Part shown: one piece after another, positions 51,399 through 60,320 of the stretch
How the letters are laid out: the number at the start of each line of letters is the position of its first letter
How positions within the stretch are numbered: position 1 is the stretch's first letter
NCBI GenBank assembly: GCA_913061235.1
Contig: CAJXTB010000009.1
Coordinates: 124,001 to 188,000, forward strand
Reading direction: 5' to 3'
Origin: an uncultured Pseudomonadota bacterium
GTDB taxonomy: Bacteria; Myxococcota_A; UBA796; GCA-2862545
Length of the DNA stretch: 64,000 bases
The notes under the pieces: generated by a model
The model's input: the letters and a program-made list of their open reading frames with translations, nothing else
The model's database searches: none
What the model was told of the DNA's origin: nothing
Program-made: the position numbers and the translations under genes

Positions 51399-54108
51399 GG
51401 TGCTCCCCCTCCTGCAATCTTCGGAGGGTTCGTGCGACGGCACCCTCCACCAAAGAGTCTGGAGCGCCTTGTAAGCCCCGAATTTGATCGCCGAAGTGCG
51501 CGAGTCGCAAGGCCCCTACCTGTGCCACAGCCAATACCTGAAGAGACTCTGAACGCGAGTCGATCAGCTCGGTAAGCACACCATCGTAGCTGGCCGCGCG
51601 GGGCTGGTAGAGCGCCTGTCCTCCCAAGAGTCGGGCATAGTCGTCCCCGCCGTCCAACAGCGCGAGTAGCGGGCCACGCAGCTGAGCGGGGCAGACGTAG
51701 TCGAGCAACTCAAGACTGCTGCTGCGAATCGACGGGATGTCGCTGTTCAGACCACGTAGGATTCGCCCAAAATCCTCTTTCGGTCTCATCAAACCAATGA
51801 TTCGGACAACGCGCTCGACAGCATTCGACCGCTTGTCTTGGAGAAGCTGCCTCAAAAGACCATGCTCCGGGGTGACGCGAGCCGGGTCTTCGGTGGCGCC
51901 TCGTTCGATCGAAAGCTGATGATCAAGCATCGAAAAGCACGCTGCGAGCGTCTGTTGTGCACTGTCCATCAACACCGGCAGCTTGGCCAGCAGTGTCGGG
52001 AGGGTCTCGTCAGCAGTGGCGGTGGACGCCGTCTCAAGCGCCCTGATGACCCGGTATTGAAGCAGACCCGAGGTATGGCCCATTGTTTCTGCGAGCTCGA
52101 GAGTGATTCCGGTGTTGAGGAAACCAACAATGGTCCGCGGGATTTCCCAGCGAATGGCGTTGGGTGTCGACGAATCGGCCATGGCCGCACGCAGCGCGTG
52201 CACCCCGTCCAACCCATGCAGGTGTAGGGCCGCCCGGGCCACGTGACGGGTGCGCCGCTCGGCCAGAGCCTCGATGGTAGTGGGGAGCAATGCTGGCCTA
52301 GCGAGCTGACTCATGGCTAGTAGTGCCGCCCGGCGAACCTCTTCATCAAGAGAGGTTCGTGCGTCTATCAGGTACTCATCGAGAAGGTCTGACGGCGCTT
52401 GGGATGCAGCCGCGGCCATTGCAATCAACGCAGTCCTACCGTTTTCGTGCTGAACCAATGCCTCGAATTGTTCACGACCCTGCTCGGCAGACCACTCGCC
52501 CAAGCTCTGTAGGTAGACCGCACTGCTCGCTCGCGTTGCACGGCAGTGCGAACCGAAATGCCGGTGAAGTTCCTGGACATCGGGGGCGACGGCCATGGTT
52601 GCGCGGACGATTGCCGCATGGACCTTCGGCGTGGCCTGTCCTTCCAGCCGACGCGCGAGGAGAAGGAAGTCGGTGCGGCCAGAGCGTGCGAAGACATCAA
52701 GGACCGCGCAGATCACCGCCTCACTGGGGTGGTACAGCAACAGACTGGGTACCGCTTCGGCCTTGTCCTCGCGCTCAAGAATATCGAGTGCGGCAAGCAC
52801 CCGATCGTCGTCGGGACTGCTGAATGCGGCCATCAATGACGCAAAGGAGGAGACATCGAGGTCTACGAATCGGTAGTGGGTCTCGCGAGCCACCTCAGCC
52901 AGATTGTGCCGAAACACATCGACGTAGGGTCGTCGGAGACGGCTTCCGATGATCAGCCACGCCACTGCGAGCACAATGAGCGGAATGGCAAGGGCCAAGG
53001 TCGAGGCACCGAGAGCCAGCGCGGTCAAGATGGCGACGGAGCCTACTGCCTGGGCGCCTCGATGGCCAACGGTGTCGAGGAAGCCCTTGATGCTGCCTCG
53101 TACGCGAGACGGCATGGGCACAAACAACAGCTCGGTGGCCGTCTTGTTCAGCGTGTGCTTCAGCGCTCCATCGCTTCCCTTGAGAGAAATGGCCCCGGCA
53201 AGGCCGAATCCGAGAGCCACCGCCACCCCACCCACGGCAAGCAAGATGGGCAACGGAAGTAGGGCTCGTACCACCCCAAAGCGCTGAACAATACGCTGGA
53301 CCAACAGGGTCTGGAGCGTCAACGACACGATGTTCAGGCCCAGGTACAGCCAAGCAAGCGTACTAGCGAGGTCGGAAGGGTCGACGGCGTCCGCAATCGC
53401 TGCTTTGAACAGGTAGTCGGCGAAGGTGAGTGTGAGTGTGGAGACCACCAATAACGACGTGACACGCCGCACATATGGCCGCTGTAATGCCTGCAATATG
53501 GGCATATTCGATTCGTCATGTTCGGACTGATCACCGAGTCCCAGCGGGCGTCGCCATGCGAGCGCTGAGGCACTAGCGAGCACCCCAGCGGCGACCAAGA
53601 CCAAGTGGCGAGGCTGAGTGACCTCTGCGAGCAAGCCGGCCGTCGCAAAGCCAGTCACGGCTCCAGCGACACTTCCCACGCCGATAAATCCGTACAGCCG
53701 CTTTGCTTGTCGCGAGTTGAAGGTCTCTCCGAGTGACAACCAAAACTCGAGCAGGACGAGTGTGACTACCACGCTGGAGAGCACGTACAGGGCGTAAAGC
53801 CCCGGTGAACCAAGGATAGGAAGCGCCACCCACAAGCTGAATACCAGCGCAGATGACCCAGCGAGAGTGAGCGGCAAGGCACGAAGAGCTTTCGGCAGAC
53901 TCTTCTGTGCCGGCACAGCAAGCCCAGAGAGTACCGCGATGAGCAGGTACACCCACGGCAGCTTCGTTGGCGCGATGGACGCTAAGAACAGCGCATCTCG
54001 CGCAGTCTCCAACAATGCGTGCGACGCCGTAACGGCCAAGAGAGTCGCAAACGCAACCCAGGCCGCAGAACGCTCGTCGGGGCGAATGGTTGCGAAGAAC
54101 TTGAACAT
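51391..54108 (-). CDS. NTT/Npt-like membrane transporter with C-terminal HEAT repeats
   Basis: A 905-residue protein. Residues about 10-400 form a 12-helix domain resembling ATP/ADP-type nucleotide translocases and related major-facilitator proteins, including the ETARDALFLASIAPTKLPWVYLL entry segment and a GVGSVAGAVTGF helix. Residues about 420-900 are cytoplasmic armadillo/HEAT repeats (for example DDRVLAALDILEREDKAEAVPSLL, IRSSSLELLDYV). In free-living bacteria such transporter-HEAT proteins are often combined with cNMP-binding domains; here that part is the next, overlapping gene. Nucleotide exchange is not proven; the transported solute is unknown. GTG 54129 is an alternative start seven codons upstream. 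Confidence 0.86.
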   Translation of the reverse strand: MFKFFATIRPDERSAAWVAFATLLAVTASHALLETARDALFLASIAPTKLPWVYLLIAVLSGLAVPAQKSLPKALRALPLTLAGSSALVFSLWVALPILGSPGLYALYVLSSVVVTLVLLEFWLSLGETFNSRQAKRLYGFIGVGSVAGAVTGFATAGLLAEVTQPRHLVLVAAGVLASASALAWRRPLGLGDQSEHDESNMPILQALQRPYVRRVTSLLVVSTLTLTFADYLFKAAIADAVDPSDLASTLAWLYLGLNIVSLTLQTLLVQRIVQRFGVVRALLPLPILLAVGGVAVALGFGLAGAISLKGSDGALKHTLNKTATELLFVPMPSRVRGSIKGFLDTVGHRGAQAVGSVAILTALALGASTLALAIPLIVLAVAWLIIGSRLRRPYVDVFRHNLAEVARETHYRFVDLDVSSFASLMAAFSSPDDDRVLAALDILEREDKAEAVPSLLLYHPSEAVICAVLDVFARSGRTDFLLLARRLEGQATPKVHAAIVRATMAVAPDVQELHRHFGSHCRATRASSAVYLQSLGEWSAEQGREQFEALVQHENGRTALIAMAAAASQAPSDLLDEYLIDARTSLDEEVRRAALLAMSQLARPALLPTTIEALAERRTRHVARAALHLHGLDGVHALRAAMADSSTPNAIRWEIPRTIVGFLNTGITLELAETMGHTSGLLQYRVIRALETASTATADETLPTLLAKLPVLMDSAQQTLAACFSMLDHQLSIERGATEDPARVTPEHGLLRQLLQDKRSNAVERVVRIIGLMRPKEDFGRILRGLNSDIPSIRSSSLELLDYVCPAQLRGPLLALLDGGDDYARLLGGQALYQPRAASYDGVLTELIDSRSESLQVLAVAQVGALRLAHFGDQIRGLQGAPDSLVEGAVARTLRRLQEGEHHV

Positions 54109-54198
54109 GAGGCGAATGTACCTGAACACACAACCCCGGCCCGCAACCCCTCTTGCACGACGAGCCTCACATCACTCCGGCCCGCGGGCACCGAGTGC

Positions 54199-55137
54199 TT
54201 AGATACCCGAGTAGTTCGTCGCGCGTAGCTTCACTTCGGCAATGGCCAGCTCGTCCACGGAGCTACCTGGCCACGTCTCGGTGACATTGATGCGGACTTC
54301 ATCAAAGCCGCTTCCAGTAAAGCCAGAGAGCGGCGCAATCTCGAACCACGTCATGGTGCGTGCATTCTCCGGAAGCTCAACCGTCTGAGTGACGTTGTTG
54401 GCCCGAATCTCGATGGTCTTTGGACGCTTGTGGGAACGGGGACCCGGCGTGATGCCGACGCTGCTCACACCAAAGCCGGAGGCGGCAACGGTGAACTCGG
54501 TGGCGGCACCATCTGGACCTGAAGACCAGTAGGTGCGGTCGCTTCCGTCCAGCAATGCGTCTGGGAAGTGGTCGTCATGGGACGACGTTGGCGGCGTGTC
54601 CATGGTGGCGATGGCGTCCATCTCGACCAGGTGCACAAGCGCACCGCTCACAGCCAAGTTCGGGTAGTCCTTGCCGTCGAAGACGTCGACGACGGTCATG
54701 CGAATTCGGCCGCCCGAGAAGTCATTGCCCACTTCGACATTCGGAATGTCGATGGTCTGCCAGCCACGCTGATCGGTAAACGTGATGGAGTGCTCGAGCT
54801 TCGGCATGAAGCTGTCCGACGCGGCTTCGTCGAAGACTTCAATCTTGAGGGTCTGGACGCGCGCGTAGTCGTTGAACACTTCTTCATCGCGGTCCCAGCC
54901 AATGATGAGACCGACCTTGTCGATCTCTCCCTTCGGCACGTCAATCTCAATCCATGAGCCCACGTTGTCACGCTCGGGATCGACCATCCATGCTGTCGTT
55001 CCGTCGCTATCGAGTGCAGAGGTCACGCCCCAGTTGGGCGCATTGTTGCCCCGTGCTTGGCGCTCCGAGGACACGCGGTAGCCAGCGTTGGCAATGGCAG
55101 GGAGAGCGAGCAGGACTGCCAGCAAAGTGAAACGCAT
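54199..55137 (-). CDS. Secreted protein with two discoidin-like domains
   Basis: A 312-residue exported protein with signal peptide MRFTLLAVLLALPAIANA. Two galactose-binding/F5-8C-type beta sandwiches follow: about 20-175 (ALDSDGTTAWMVDPERDNVGSWIEID...WQTIDIPNV) and about 185-312 (ALLDGSDRTYWSSGPDGAATEFTV...EVRINVTETW). Each has the family pattern of a site for mutated-solvent loops (DGxxxTxW). Such domains bind glycans or lipids outside the cell; no catalytic domain is attached. An AGTTCTCAT context gives a weak ribosome binding site. Confidence 0.82.
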   Translation of the reverse strand: MRFTLLAVLLALPAIANAGYRVSSERQARGNNAPNWGVTSALDSDGTTAWMVDPERDNVGSWIEIDVPKGEIDKVGLIIGWDRDEEVFNDYARVQTLKIEVFDEAASDSFMPKLEHSITFTDQRGWQTIDIPNVEVGNDFSGGRIRMTVVDVFDGKDYPNLAVSGALVHLVEMDAIATMDTPPTSSHDDHFPDALLDGSDRTYWSSGPDGAATEFTVAASGFGVSSVGITPGPRSHKRPKTIEIRANNVTQTVELPENARTMTWFEIAPLSGFTGSGFDEVRINVTETWPGSSVDELAIAEVKLRATNYSGI

Positions 55138-55521
55138 GAGAACTCCAAACAGATAGGCGCGGGCGTAACCAACCCCCGATGTCCCTGTGCGAGTCCCTCG
55201 GCCAACGAGCCCGGTATTCGCTGCCTTTTGACCATTCGCGTTGTGGAGAGTGAGGGAGTTTGGATGTCAGATGTCAGAGGACAGACGTCAGAGCAGGCTT
55301 CTTGCGAAGCCGGCGTACATTGGTCCCTTCGCGTTTCACGTCCGGGCACCGGGCGTAGTGACCCGGTAGACAGCCAAAATCACACCACGGGGCGCGGACC
55401 ACATCGCAGGCGCGAAGCGTCTGCTCTGACCTCTGAAATCTGACCTCTGACCTCAGTTGAACAAAGACCTCAATCCAAGGAGAATGTCCGAATCGCCGCG
55501 TTCCCCGCCAGTAAGGCAGAG
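55138..55521. other. Intergenic region carrying an inverted-repeat element
   Basis: About 384 bases between the discoidin-like gene start and the OmpA gene end. It holds the element at 55266-55451; the rest has no recognised gene, RNA or promoter. Confidence 0.6.
55266..55451. repeat. 186-bp element bounded by inverted heptamer repeats
   Basis: The left end (55266-55296) and the right end (55421-55451, inverted) each contain four GTCAGAG-like heptamers and CAG; they match each other at 26 of 31 positions. Directly inside each end lies a GC-rich near-palindrome, on the left GCTTC-TTGC-GAAGC at 55298-55311. The interior encodes nothing recognisable. The right end matches the solo copy at 34777-34807 at 30 of 31 bases. 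Confidence 0.75.
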
Positions 55522-57522
55522 CTACTCGACGATGTGGAACTCAACACGTCGGTTCGTGGCTTTGCCTTCACGCGTCACATTGTCCGCAATCGGCACACTC
55601 TCGCCAAATCCAACCGACCGCAAGCGCTCTGGCTCAATGTCTCGCTGGATGAGGGATTGTCGCACCGAGTCGGCACGACGCTGAGACAGGTCTTGGTTGT
55701 ACTGTTCTGACCCGTCGGCGTCTGTATGACCCTGGACTTCGACCAAGCCAATTCGCGGATTATCGCGGATTGCCATGGCGATTTCATCGATAAGGGAGAG
55801 GCTGATGGGCTGAATCTCAGCGCGGTTCGTTGCGAAGAAGATGGTCTCAGTGATCTCGATACGGTCTTCGCGAACAATGACCCGACGCGGCGGCGCTTCG
55901 TCCGGGCAGCCGTCGTCATCCTCAAACGCGTTCATCGTTTCCGCTTCGAAGGGACACGCATCCGCATCATCTAGAATGCCGTCGCCGTCGGTGTCTCCAA
56001 CGGGGCAGCCGTCGGGCGCAAACCCTGGCACCAACGGGCAGCTGTCCTGTGCGTCGAGGAAGCTGTCAGCGTCGGCATCCGTTTCTGGGCAACCATCGGT
56101 GTCTTGCACACCATCGAGGTCTTCCGGGTCCATTGGGCAGCTGTCTGCACTGTCCGGGACTCCGTCACTGTCATTGTCGACGTCAGGGCAACCATCTTGG
56201 TCGCGGTAGCCGTCGAAGTCTTCCGCTTCCAGCGGGCACTGGTCGTTTTCGTCGAGGAAGCCGTCGCCGTCTGAATCACCGCGTGGGCGCTCATCCGGGC
56301 AGCCGTCTTCGTCTTGGTAGCCGTTGACGGTCTCGGCCTGGTTCGGACAGCGGTCGGCGCTGTCCACAATGCCGTCACCGTCGTTGTCGTTCTCAGGACA
56401 GCCGTCTTCGTCTTCAAAGCCGTCCATGTCTTCAGGCTCGCTGGGACACTGGTCGAGGCCGTCAATGATGCCGTCACGGTCATTGTCGAACTCGGGACAG
56501 CCGTCTTCATCTTCGAAGCCGTCAATATCTTCGGGGTCAAAGACACACTGATCCAGCTTATCCACGATGCCGTCACGATCGCGGTCACGAACCGCGGGGT
56601 CAAAGGACGGCTGGAACGACGCGCCCGCAATGACGCGGTAGTCGGGCGCTCCCACACCTTCCAACAGGCCAATGCCGCCACCGACGGTCAGCGTGACACG
56701 GCGGTCAGGACGGAACTTCATCCATGGAAGCAGCTCAATTGGCTGGGTAGCGACTTCGTTGCTGCCAGACTGACCAATGATGTCCGCACCGATCTCAAGG
56801 TACGTGCCCGGGGAAAAGCCAACGGAGGCTCCCCACGTGAAGGCGTTGTTGAACTCGATGTTCTGAACGGTTGCGGCCTGGCGCACAAAGTAGCCGCCGT
56901 TCAATGTCAGGCGGACCCAATGCTCACCATCTCGCACCGAGGCGTCAGCGAACTCCAGCACTGCCATAGGGTGCGCTGTAAACTCCCCTTCACCCACAAA
57001 CGACCGCTCGGTCCCCAGTGGAATGGTGAAGCGGCTGAGCACAGCAATCGCCAATGGGCTCCCTGTCTCATGGTCGAGAAGGACAACCTTTGGCGTAATG
57101 CGGGGGTCACCGATACCGGCGCTGACCAGCTCGTTTGGAACGGTCGAGTCGAACGCGTTGCCCAGCTCGTAGCCCTCTTGCCAGGCGAGTAGCGGGATGT
57201 TGGCCGTGAGCGATAGGCGGCCAAAGAAGCCCACGCCAAACTGGACGTCTACGCGGCTGCGACGGTCGATGATGCCGTCGCCGTCGTTGCCGATCTGCGG
57301 CTGGTCTCCAACGTAAATACGCTGGTCACCGCGATTGAGGACAACGCTATCCTCACTATAGTTGCCCCAGACACCTACGCCGACCTGCAGATGACCCAAG
57401 GTCTCCGCACTCTCGACGACCATGGTGCCAGCGGGGTCCGCCATTGGACGGAATAGCTCCACATCCAACGAGGGCTCACCTGGAACCTGGGCCAACGCAG
57501 CCGCTGCGAGCAACCACATCAT
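55522..57522 (-). CDS. OmpA-family protein with thrombospondin type 3 repeats
   Basis: A 666-residue outer-membrane protein. A short signal peptide (MMWLLAAAALAQ) is followed by a beta-barrel domain (about 20-300), seven calcium-binding thrombospondin type 3 repeats (about 305-545, DxDxDGxxDxxDxCP type), and a C-terminal OmpA peptidoglycan-binding domain (about 555-666; VEVQGHTDADGSEQYNQDLSQ-like, RRADSVRQSL, NRRVEF). It would link outer membrane and cell wall through a Ca-stiffened stalk. The ATG overlaps the stop of the small MopE-like gene (ATGA), so the two are translationally coupled. Confidence 0.93.
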   Translation of the reverse strand: MMWLLAAAALAQVPGEPSLDVELFRPMADPAGTMVVESAETLGHLQVGVGVWGNYSEDSVVLNRGDQRIYVGDQPQIGNDGDGIIDRRSRVDVQFGVGFFGRLSLTANIPLLAWQEGYELGNAFDSTVPNELVSAGIGDPRITPKVVLLDHETGSPLAIAVLSRFTIPLGTERSFVGEGEFTAHPMAVLEFADASVRDGEHWVRLTLNGGYFVRQAATVQNIEFNNAFTWGASVGFSPGTYLEIGADIIGQSGSNEVATQPIELLPWMKFRPDRRVTLTVGGGIGLLEGVGAPDYRVIAGASFQPSFDPAVRDRDRDGIVDKLDQCVFDPEDIDGFEDEDGCPEFDNDRDGIIDGLDQCPSEPEDMDGFEDEDGCPENDNDGDGIVDSADRCPNQAETVNGYQDEDGCPDERPRGDSDGDGFLDENDQCPLEAEDFDGYRDQDGCPDVDNDSDGVPDSADSCPMDPEDLDGVQDTDGCPETDADADSFLDAQDSCPLVPGFAPDGCPVGDTDGDGILDDADACPFEAETMNAFEDDDGCPDEAPPRRVIVREDRIEITETIFFATNRAEIQPISLSLIDEIAMAIRDNPRIGLVEVQGHTDADGSEQYNQDLSQRRADSVRQSLIQRDIEPERLRSVGFGESVPIADNVTREGKATNRRVEFHIVE

Positions 57523-57857
57523 GTGCGACGACGCCTACGCAGGAAGATCGGTAGTACTGGCAAGAACAGAACTGCCCAGCCATTCTCCGCGCCGCATCCG
57601 GACCCACCGCCGAGCTCACCCGACTGAAGGTCACACGAGTCGTCGACCTCACCGTTGCAGTTGTTGTCGATGCCGTCTTCGCACACATCCACCGCGTCTG
57701 GATTGATGGTGGCGTCTTCGTCGTCGCAGTCGTTCTCGCTGGGCGCGAAGCCGTCACGGTCACAATCATCGACAGGTGCCGTGACATCTGCACAGTCCTG
57801 CGCAAACGCCGAGGGAGCGAGAGCAAAGGCTGCAATGACAAAGACGACGCGCATCAT
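57519..57857 (-). CDS. Small MopE-like metal-binding protein with MYXO-CTERM-type tail
   Basis: A 112-residue secreted protein: signal peptide (about 1-19), an Asp/Cys-rich region with one MopE-type repeat (DCDDEDATINPDAVDVCEDG then DNNCNGEVDD), and a C-terminal GGGSGCG-hydrophobic helix-RRRRR tail. That tail has the tripartite form of MYXO-CTERM sorting signals (Cys near the helix, then Arg cluster), used in Myxococcota for surface anchoring. The MopE-type repeat suggests calcium or copper binding. Its stop overlaps the start of the OmpA gene by 4 bases, so the two probably belong to one surface system. Confidence 0.85.
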   Translation of the reverse strand: MMRVVFVIAAFALAPSAFAQDCADVTAPVDDCDRDGFAPSENDCDDEDATINPDAVDVCEDGIDNNCNGEVDDSCDLQSGELGGGSGCGAENGWAVLFLPVLPIFLRRRRRT

Positions 57858-57860
57858 GCC

Positions 57861-58241
57861 CTACTTCCGACCCATCTTGTCGAGTCCTGGGTAGCCAACC
57901 CACACACCACCGTACGCCTGAACGGCGAAGTAGATGGGGGGTCCCATCACAAGAATCAAGTAGAACGGCAGCAAGACGGCGCCGATACCACAGGTCACAA
58001 TCATGAAGATGTAGAAGGCGATGAATCCAACGAGCTGGAAGCCCATCGCGATCAGTGCCTGCATGGCGTGGTACTTCACAAACTCAGATTCTTCGCCTTT
58101 GACCAATAGGATGATCAGCGGCCCAATCACACCTGTCACCAAGGACAGAGCGTGGGCCAGCATGGCCATGGTCTTCTCGTCATCTGTCAGGACGAGAGAG
58201 GTCGATTCGTTGTCGAAGTCAGGATCGAAGTCGTCGCTCAT
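57861..58241 (-). CDS. DUF4870/Tic20-like small membrane protein
   Basis: A 126-residue protein with an acidic N terminus and about three hydrophobic helices. The segment MLAHALSLVTGVIGPLIILLVKGEESEFVKYHAMQAL is a close fit to DUF4870 proteins. Their function is unknown. It ends 3 bases before the MopE-like gene and begins 2 bases after the upstream lipoprotein gene, so it sits in the middle of a tight operon with the OmpA protein. Confidence 0.9.
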   Translation of the reverse strand: MSDDFDPDFDNESTSLVLTDDEKTMAMLAHALSLVTGVIGPLIILLVKGEESEFVKYHAMQALIAMGFQLVGFIAFYIFMIVTCGIGAVLLPFYLILVMGPPIYFAVQAYGGVWVGYPGLDKMGRK

Positions 58242-58243
58242 CT

Positions 58244-59074
58244 CTAGTTCTCTCCGTCATACTCGATGGACGTGTGGTGCTGCATTCCGGCTTCAACCTT
58301 GAAGGTGTTGTCGGAAAAGGAGTCGTCGTTGATCTGAACCCACACCTGGCCGTGACCAGGAGCAGTGAACTTTACGCCCGCGCCAACGGGAACGATAGTC
58401 TCATAGCCGTCATCGCCCTTGAAGCGCATGATGACTTGACCAGGGTAGCAGGTCTCGAGATTGCACGGAAGCTGGGTACCCACGGCAGACTGGCTGGTGT
58501 CGCCTGCAGCGTTGATCCAAGGACCATCCGCACTCAGCTTGTAGAAGTCGATGAGGCTTGCGCTGACATCGAACTCGTCTCCGGCACACACGCGGCGGTC
58601 AAACTGCCAGCCAGTGGTGATGGAGAGGTAGTCGTACACCGTGTAGTCAAGCGGCGTGTAGGGACACAGGCCTTCTTGCATGCGCGGCACTGCAGCCATG
58701 AACCAGCTGGTCCAAGCGGTCATGTTTCCACCGCGACGCATGGCATCGGCGCATTGTTCCGCATTCTCTCGCGAGACCCATTCCATCTTGTCTGGATTGC
58801 CCAGAATCGTAGTCTCGGCCGCCGTGACAATGCTGTCTTCGAAGTGAACAATGCTGTCCTTCTCACCGCGCCACTGTGCAAAGACAGCAGTAATGGCTTC
58901 CGACCTAGCAATACGCTTGGCACCACCGCCAACTTCGTCGAAGTTCTGCGGGAAATAGCAGGCACCAGCCCAACCATCCTGCTGGACCCAACCGACCAAA
59001 GGAGCGGCAGGAGCAGGGGGAGTCTTGGGCCCACACGCCAACGAGAGAACAGGCAACCACAACCAATGCCGCAT
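58244..59074 (-). CDS. Lipoprotein of unknown function, first gene of the OmpA operon
   Basis: A 276-residue lipoprotein with signal MRHWLWLPVLSLACG and a Pro/Ala linker. The mature domain has at least seven Cys residues and ends in a beta-rich part (VPVGAGVKFTAPGHGQVWVQINDDSFSDN) that could bind a polysaccharide. No family was recognised. Start 59074 has a GGAGG site; codons up to 59164 lie in the atpE terminator and are not coding. It leads four closely spaced genes ending with OmpA. Confidence 0.78.
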   Translation of the reverse strand: MRHWLWLPVLSLACGPKTPPAPAAPLVGWVQQDGWAGACYFPQNFDEVGGGAKRIARSEAITAVFAQWRGEKDSIVHFEDSIVTAAETTILGNPDKMEWVSRENAEQCADAMRRGGNMTAWTSWFMAAVPRMQEGLCPYTPLDYTVYDYLSITTGWQFDRRVCAGDEFDVSASLIDFYKLSADGPWINAAGDTSQSAVGTQLPCNLETCYPGQVIMRFKGDDGYETIVPVGAGVKFTAPGHGQVWVQINDDSFSDNTFKVEAGMQHHTSIEYDGEN

Positions 59075-59116
59075 TTGGGCCTCCGAGTGCCGGCGACCAT
59101 AGCCGATTGCAACGAA

Positions 59117-59150
59117 ACAAGCCCACCCCGGTGAACCGGAGTGGGCTTGT
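59117..59150 (-). terminator. Terminator of the atpZ-atpI-atpB-atpE transcript
   Basis: A long hairpin (arms about 59117-59131 and 59136-59150, one internal mismatch) lies 42 bases after the atpE stop and is followed on the minus strand by TTTCGTT. A good intrinsic terminator. Confidence 0.82.
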
Positions 59151-59191
59151 TCGCTGACCCACAAGGAGTCAGAACGACAGAGCGTCAGGCC

Positions 59192-59518
59192 TTAGATCTT
59201 GCCCAAGAGCAAGAAGGCGATGACGAAGCCGAAGATGACCAAGGACTCGATGAAAGCGAGTGCAATGAGCATTGGAGTCTGGATCTTGCCAGCAGCCTGT
59301 GGGTTGCGGCTGATGCCTTCGAGTGCGCCCTTGGCAGCGTTGCCTTGAGCGAGGCCACCACCGAGAACGGCGAGGCCCATGATGAGTCCGACACCGAGGC
59401 CGATGTAGCCCTTGGAGTCGCTGTAGTCACCGTCTTGAGCGAATGCGCTTGTGGAGACGGCGAGTAGCGCAAAGGCGACCGGAAGGGTGCGAGCCTTGGC
59501 GAGAATGGAGTTGGTCAT
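59192..59518 (-). CDS. atpE: F0F1 ATP synthase subunit c with N-terminal signal-like extension
   Basis: A 108-residue c subunit, the proteolipid of the membrane rotor. Residues 1-29 form a signal-peptide-like extension (ending SAFAQ) before the usual two-helix hairpin. The loop RNP (71-73) contacts the central stalk, and Glu91 is the ion carrier. Gln58 and Ser92 match two of the residues used for Na+ binding in Na+-type rings, while the following residue is Leu rather than Thr, so ion type is open. Start 59518 has a GAGGAG site. Last gene of the atp cluster, followed by a strong terminator. Confidence 0.95.
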   Translation of the reverse strand: MTNSILAKARTLPVAFALLAVSTSAFAQDGDYSDSKGYIGLGVGLIMGLAVLGGGLAQGNAAKGALEGISRNPQAAGKIQTPMLIALAFIESLVIFGFVIAFLLLGKI

Positions 59519-59561
59519 GGTGAATCTCCTCAGTGCCGCGATGAGCGCGGACATGGTTCAA

Positions 59562-60320
59562 TCAGTGGTGGTCGTCTTCCGAGTGGGGAAACGACATCGA
59601 GATATAGACAGCAGTCAACAGCGAGAACACGAAGGCCTGCATGAAGGACACGAACAACGCGAGTCCAAGCATGGCCACCGGAACAATCGGGGCGAGGTGG
59701 CTCACCACGCTGAACGCGGTGTGGTCACCAAACATGTTTCCCGTCAAACGAAGGGAAAGCGACACGGGCCGAAGCAACAGACCCAAGACTTCAACCGGGA
59801 AGATTAGGAACCCGGTGATGAACATGGGACCCCAGAGATGCTTCAGGAAGCCCACTGGGTCGCGCTTAAGGCCGACGTACATAAACACGCCGAACACCAC
59901 AACAGCCATGCCGAAGTTGGTGTTCACGTTGTCCGTAGCAGGCGAAAGCCCAGGGACAACAGCGAGCAGATTATTCACAAAGATGTAGAGAAACAGCGCG
60001 CCGATGAGCGGAAAGAACAGCTTGCTGTCCCTGCGCGGCATCAGGTCATCTACCAAGCCGAACACGCCAGCAGCGAACACTTCAAAGAAGGTGCGCGTGG
60101 TCAGTGATTCGTCAGCGTAGTGCTGCTCAAGGCCTTGCTTGCCCATCGCTCGGTTCAGCCCAAGGCGACCGAGAATGGCGAAGACGACAAGGATGCCGCA
60201 GGCCAGCATGGCGTGGACGAACAAGTTCGTCTGTGATTCCACGCCCATAAAGCCGAACAGCTTGTCGTCGCGCAAAGCGTCGACCAGGGTGAACCAGGTA
60301 AAGCCACTTGCGAAAATCAT
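59562..60320 (-). CDS. atpB: F0F1 ATP synthase subunit a
   Basis: A 252-residue membrane stator subunit that forms the ion half-channels beside the c ring. The essential Arg lies in SLSLRLTGNMFGDH (Arg191), and the C-terminal helices with the FVSFMQAFVFSLLTAVY signature are present. A GGAGGAAAC sequence precedes the ATG, and the start overlaps the upstream gene by 4 bases (ATGA). The C terminus ends in a His/Asp-rich tail (HSEDDHH). The F1 and b-subunit genes are not in this window, so the atp genes are split as is common in this lineage. Confidence 0.96.
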   Translation of the reverse strand: MIFASGFTWFTLVDALRDDKLFGFMGVESQTNLFVHAMLACGILVVFAILGRLGLNRAMGKQGLEQHYADESLTTRTFFEVFAAGVFGLVDDLMPRRDSKLFFPLIGALFLYIFVNNLLAVVPGLSPATDNVNTNFGMAVVVFGVFMYVGLKRDPVGFLKHLWGPMFITGFLIFPVEVLGLLLRPVSLSLRLTGNMFGDHTAFSVVSHLAPIVPVAMLGLALFVSFMQAFVFSLLTAVYISMSFPHSEDDHH

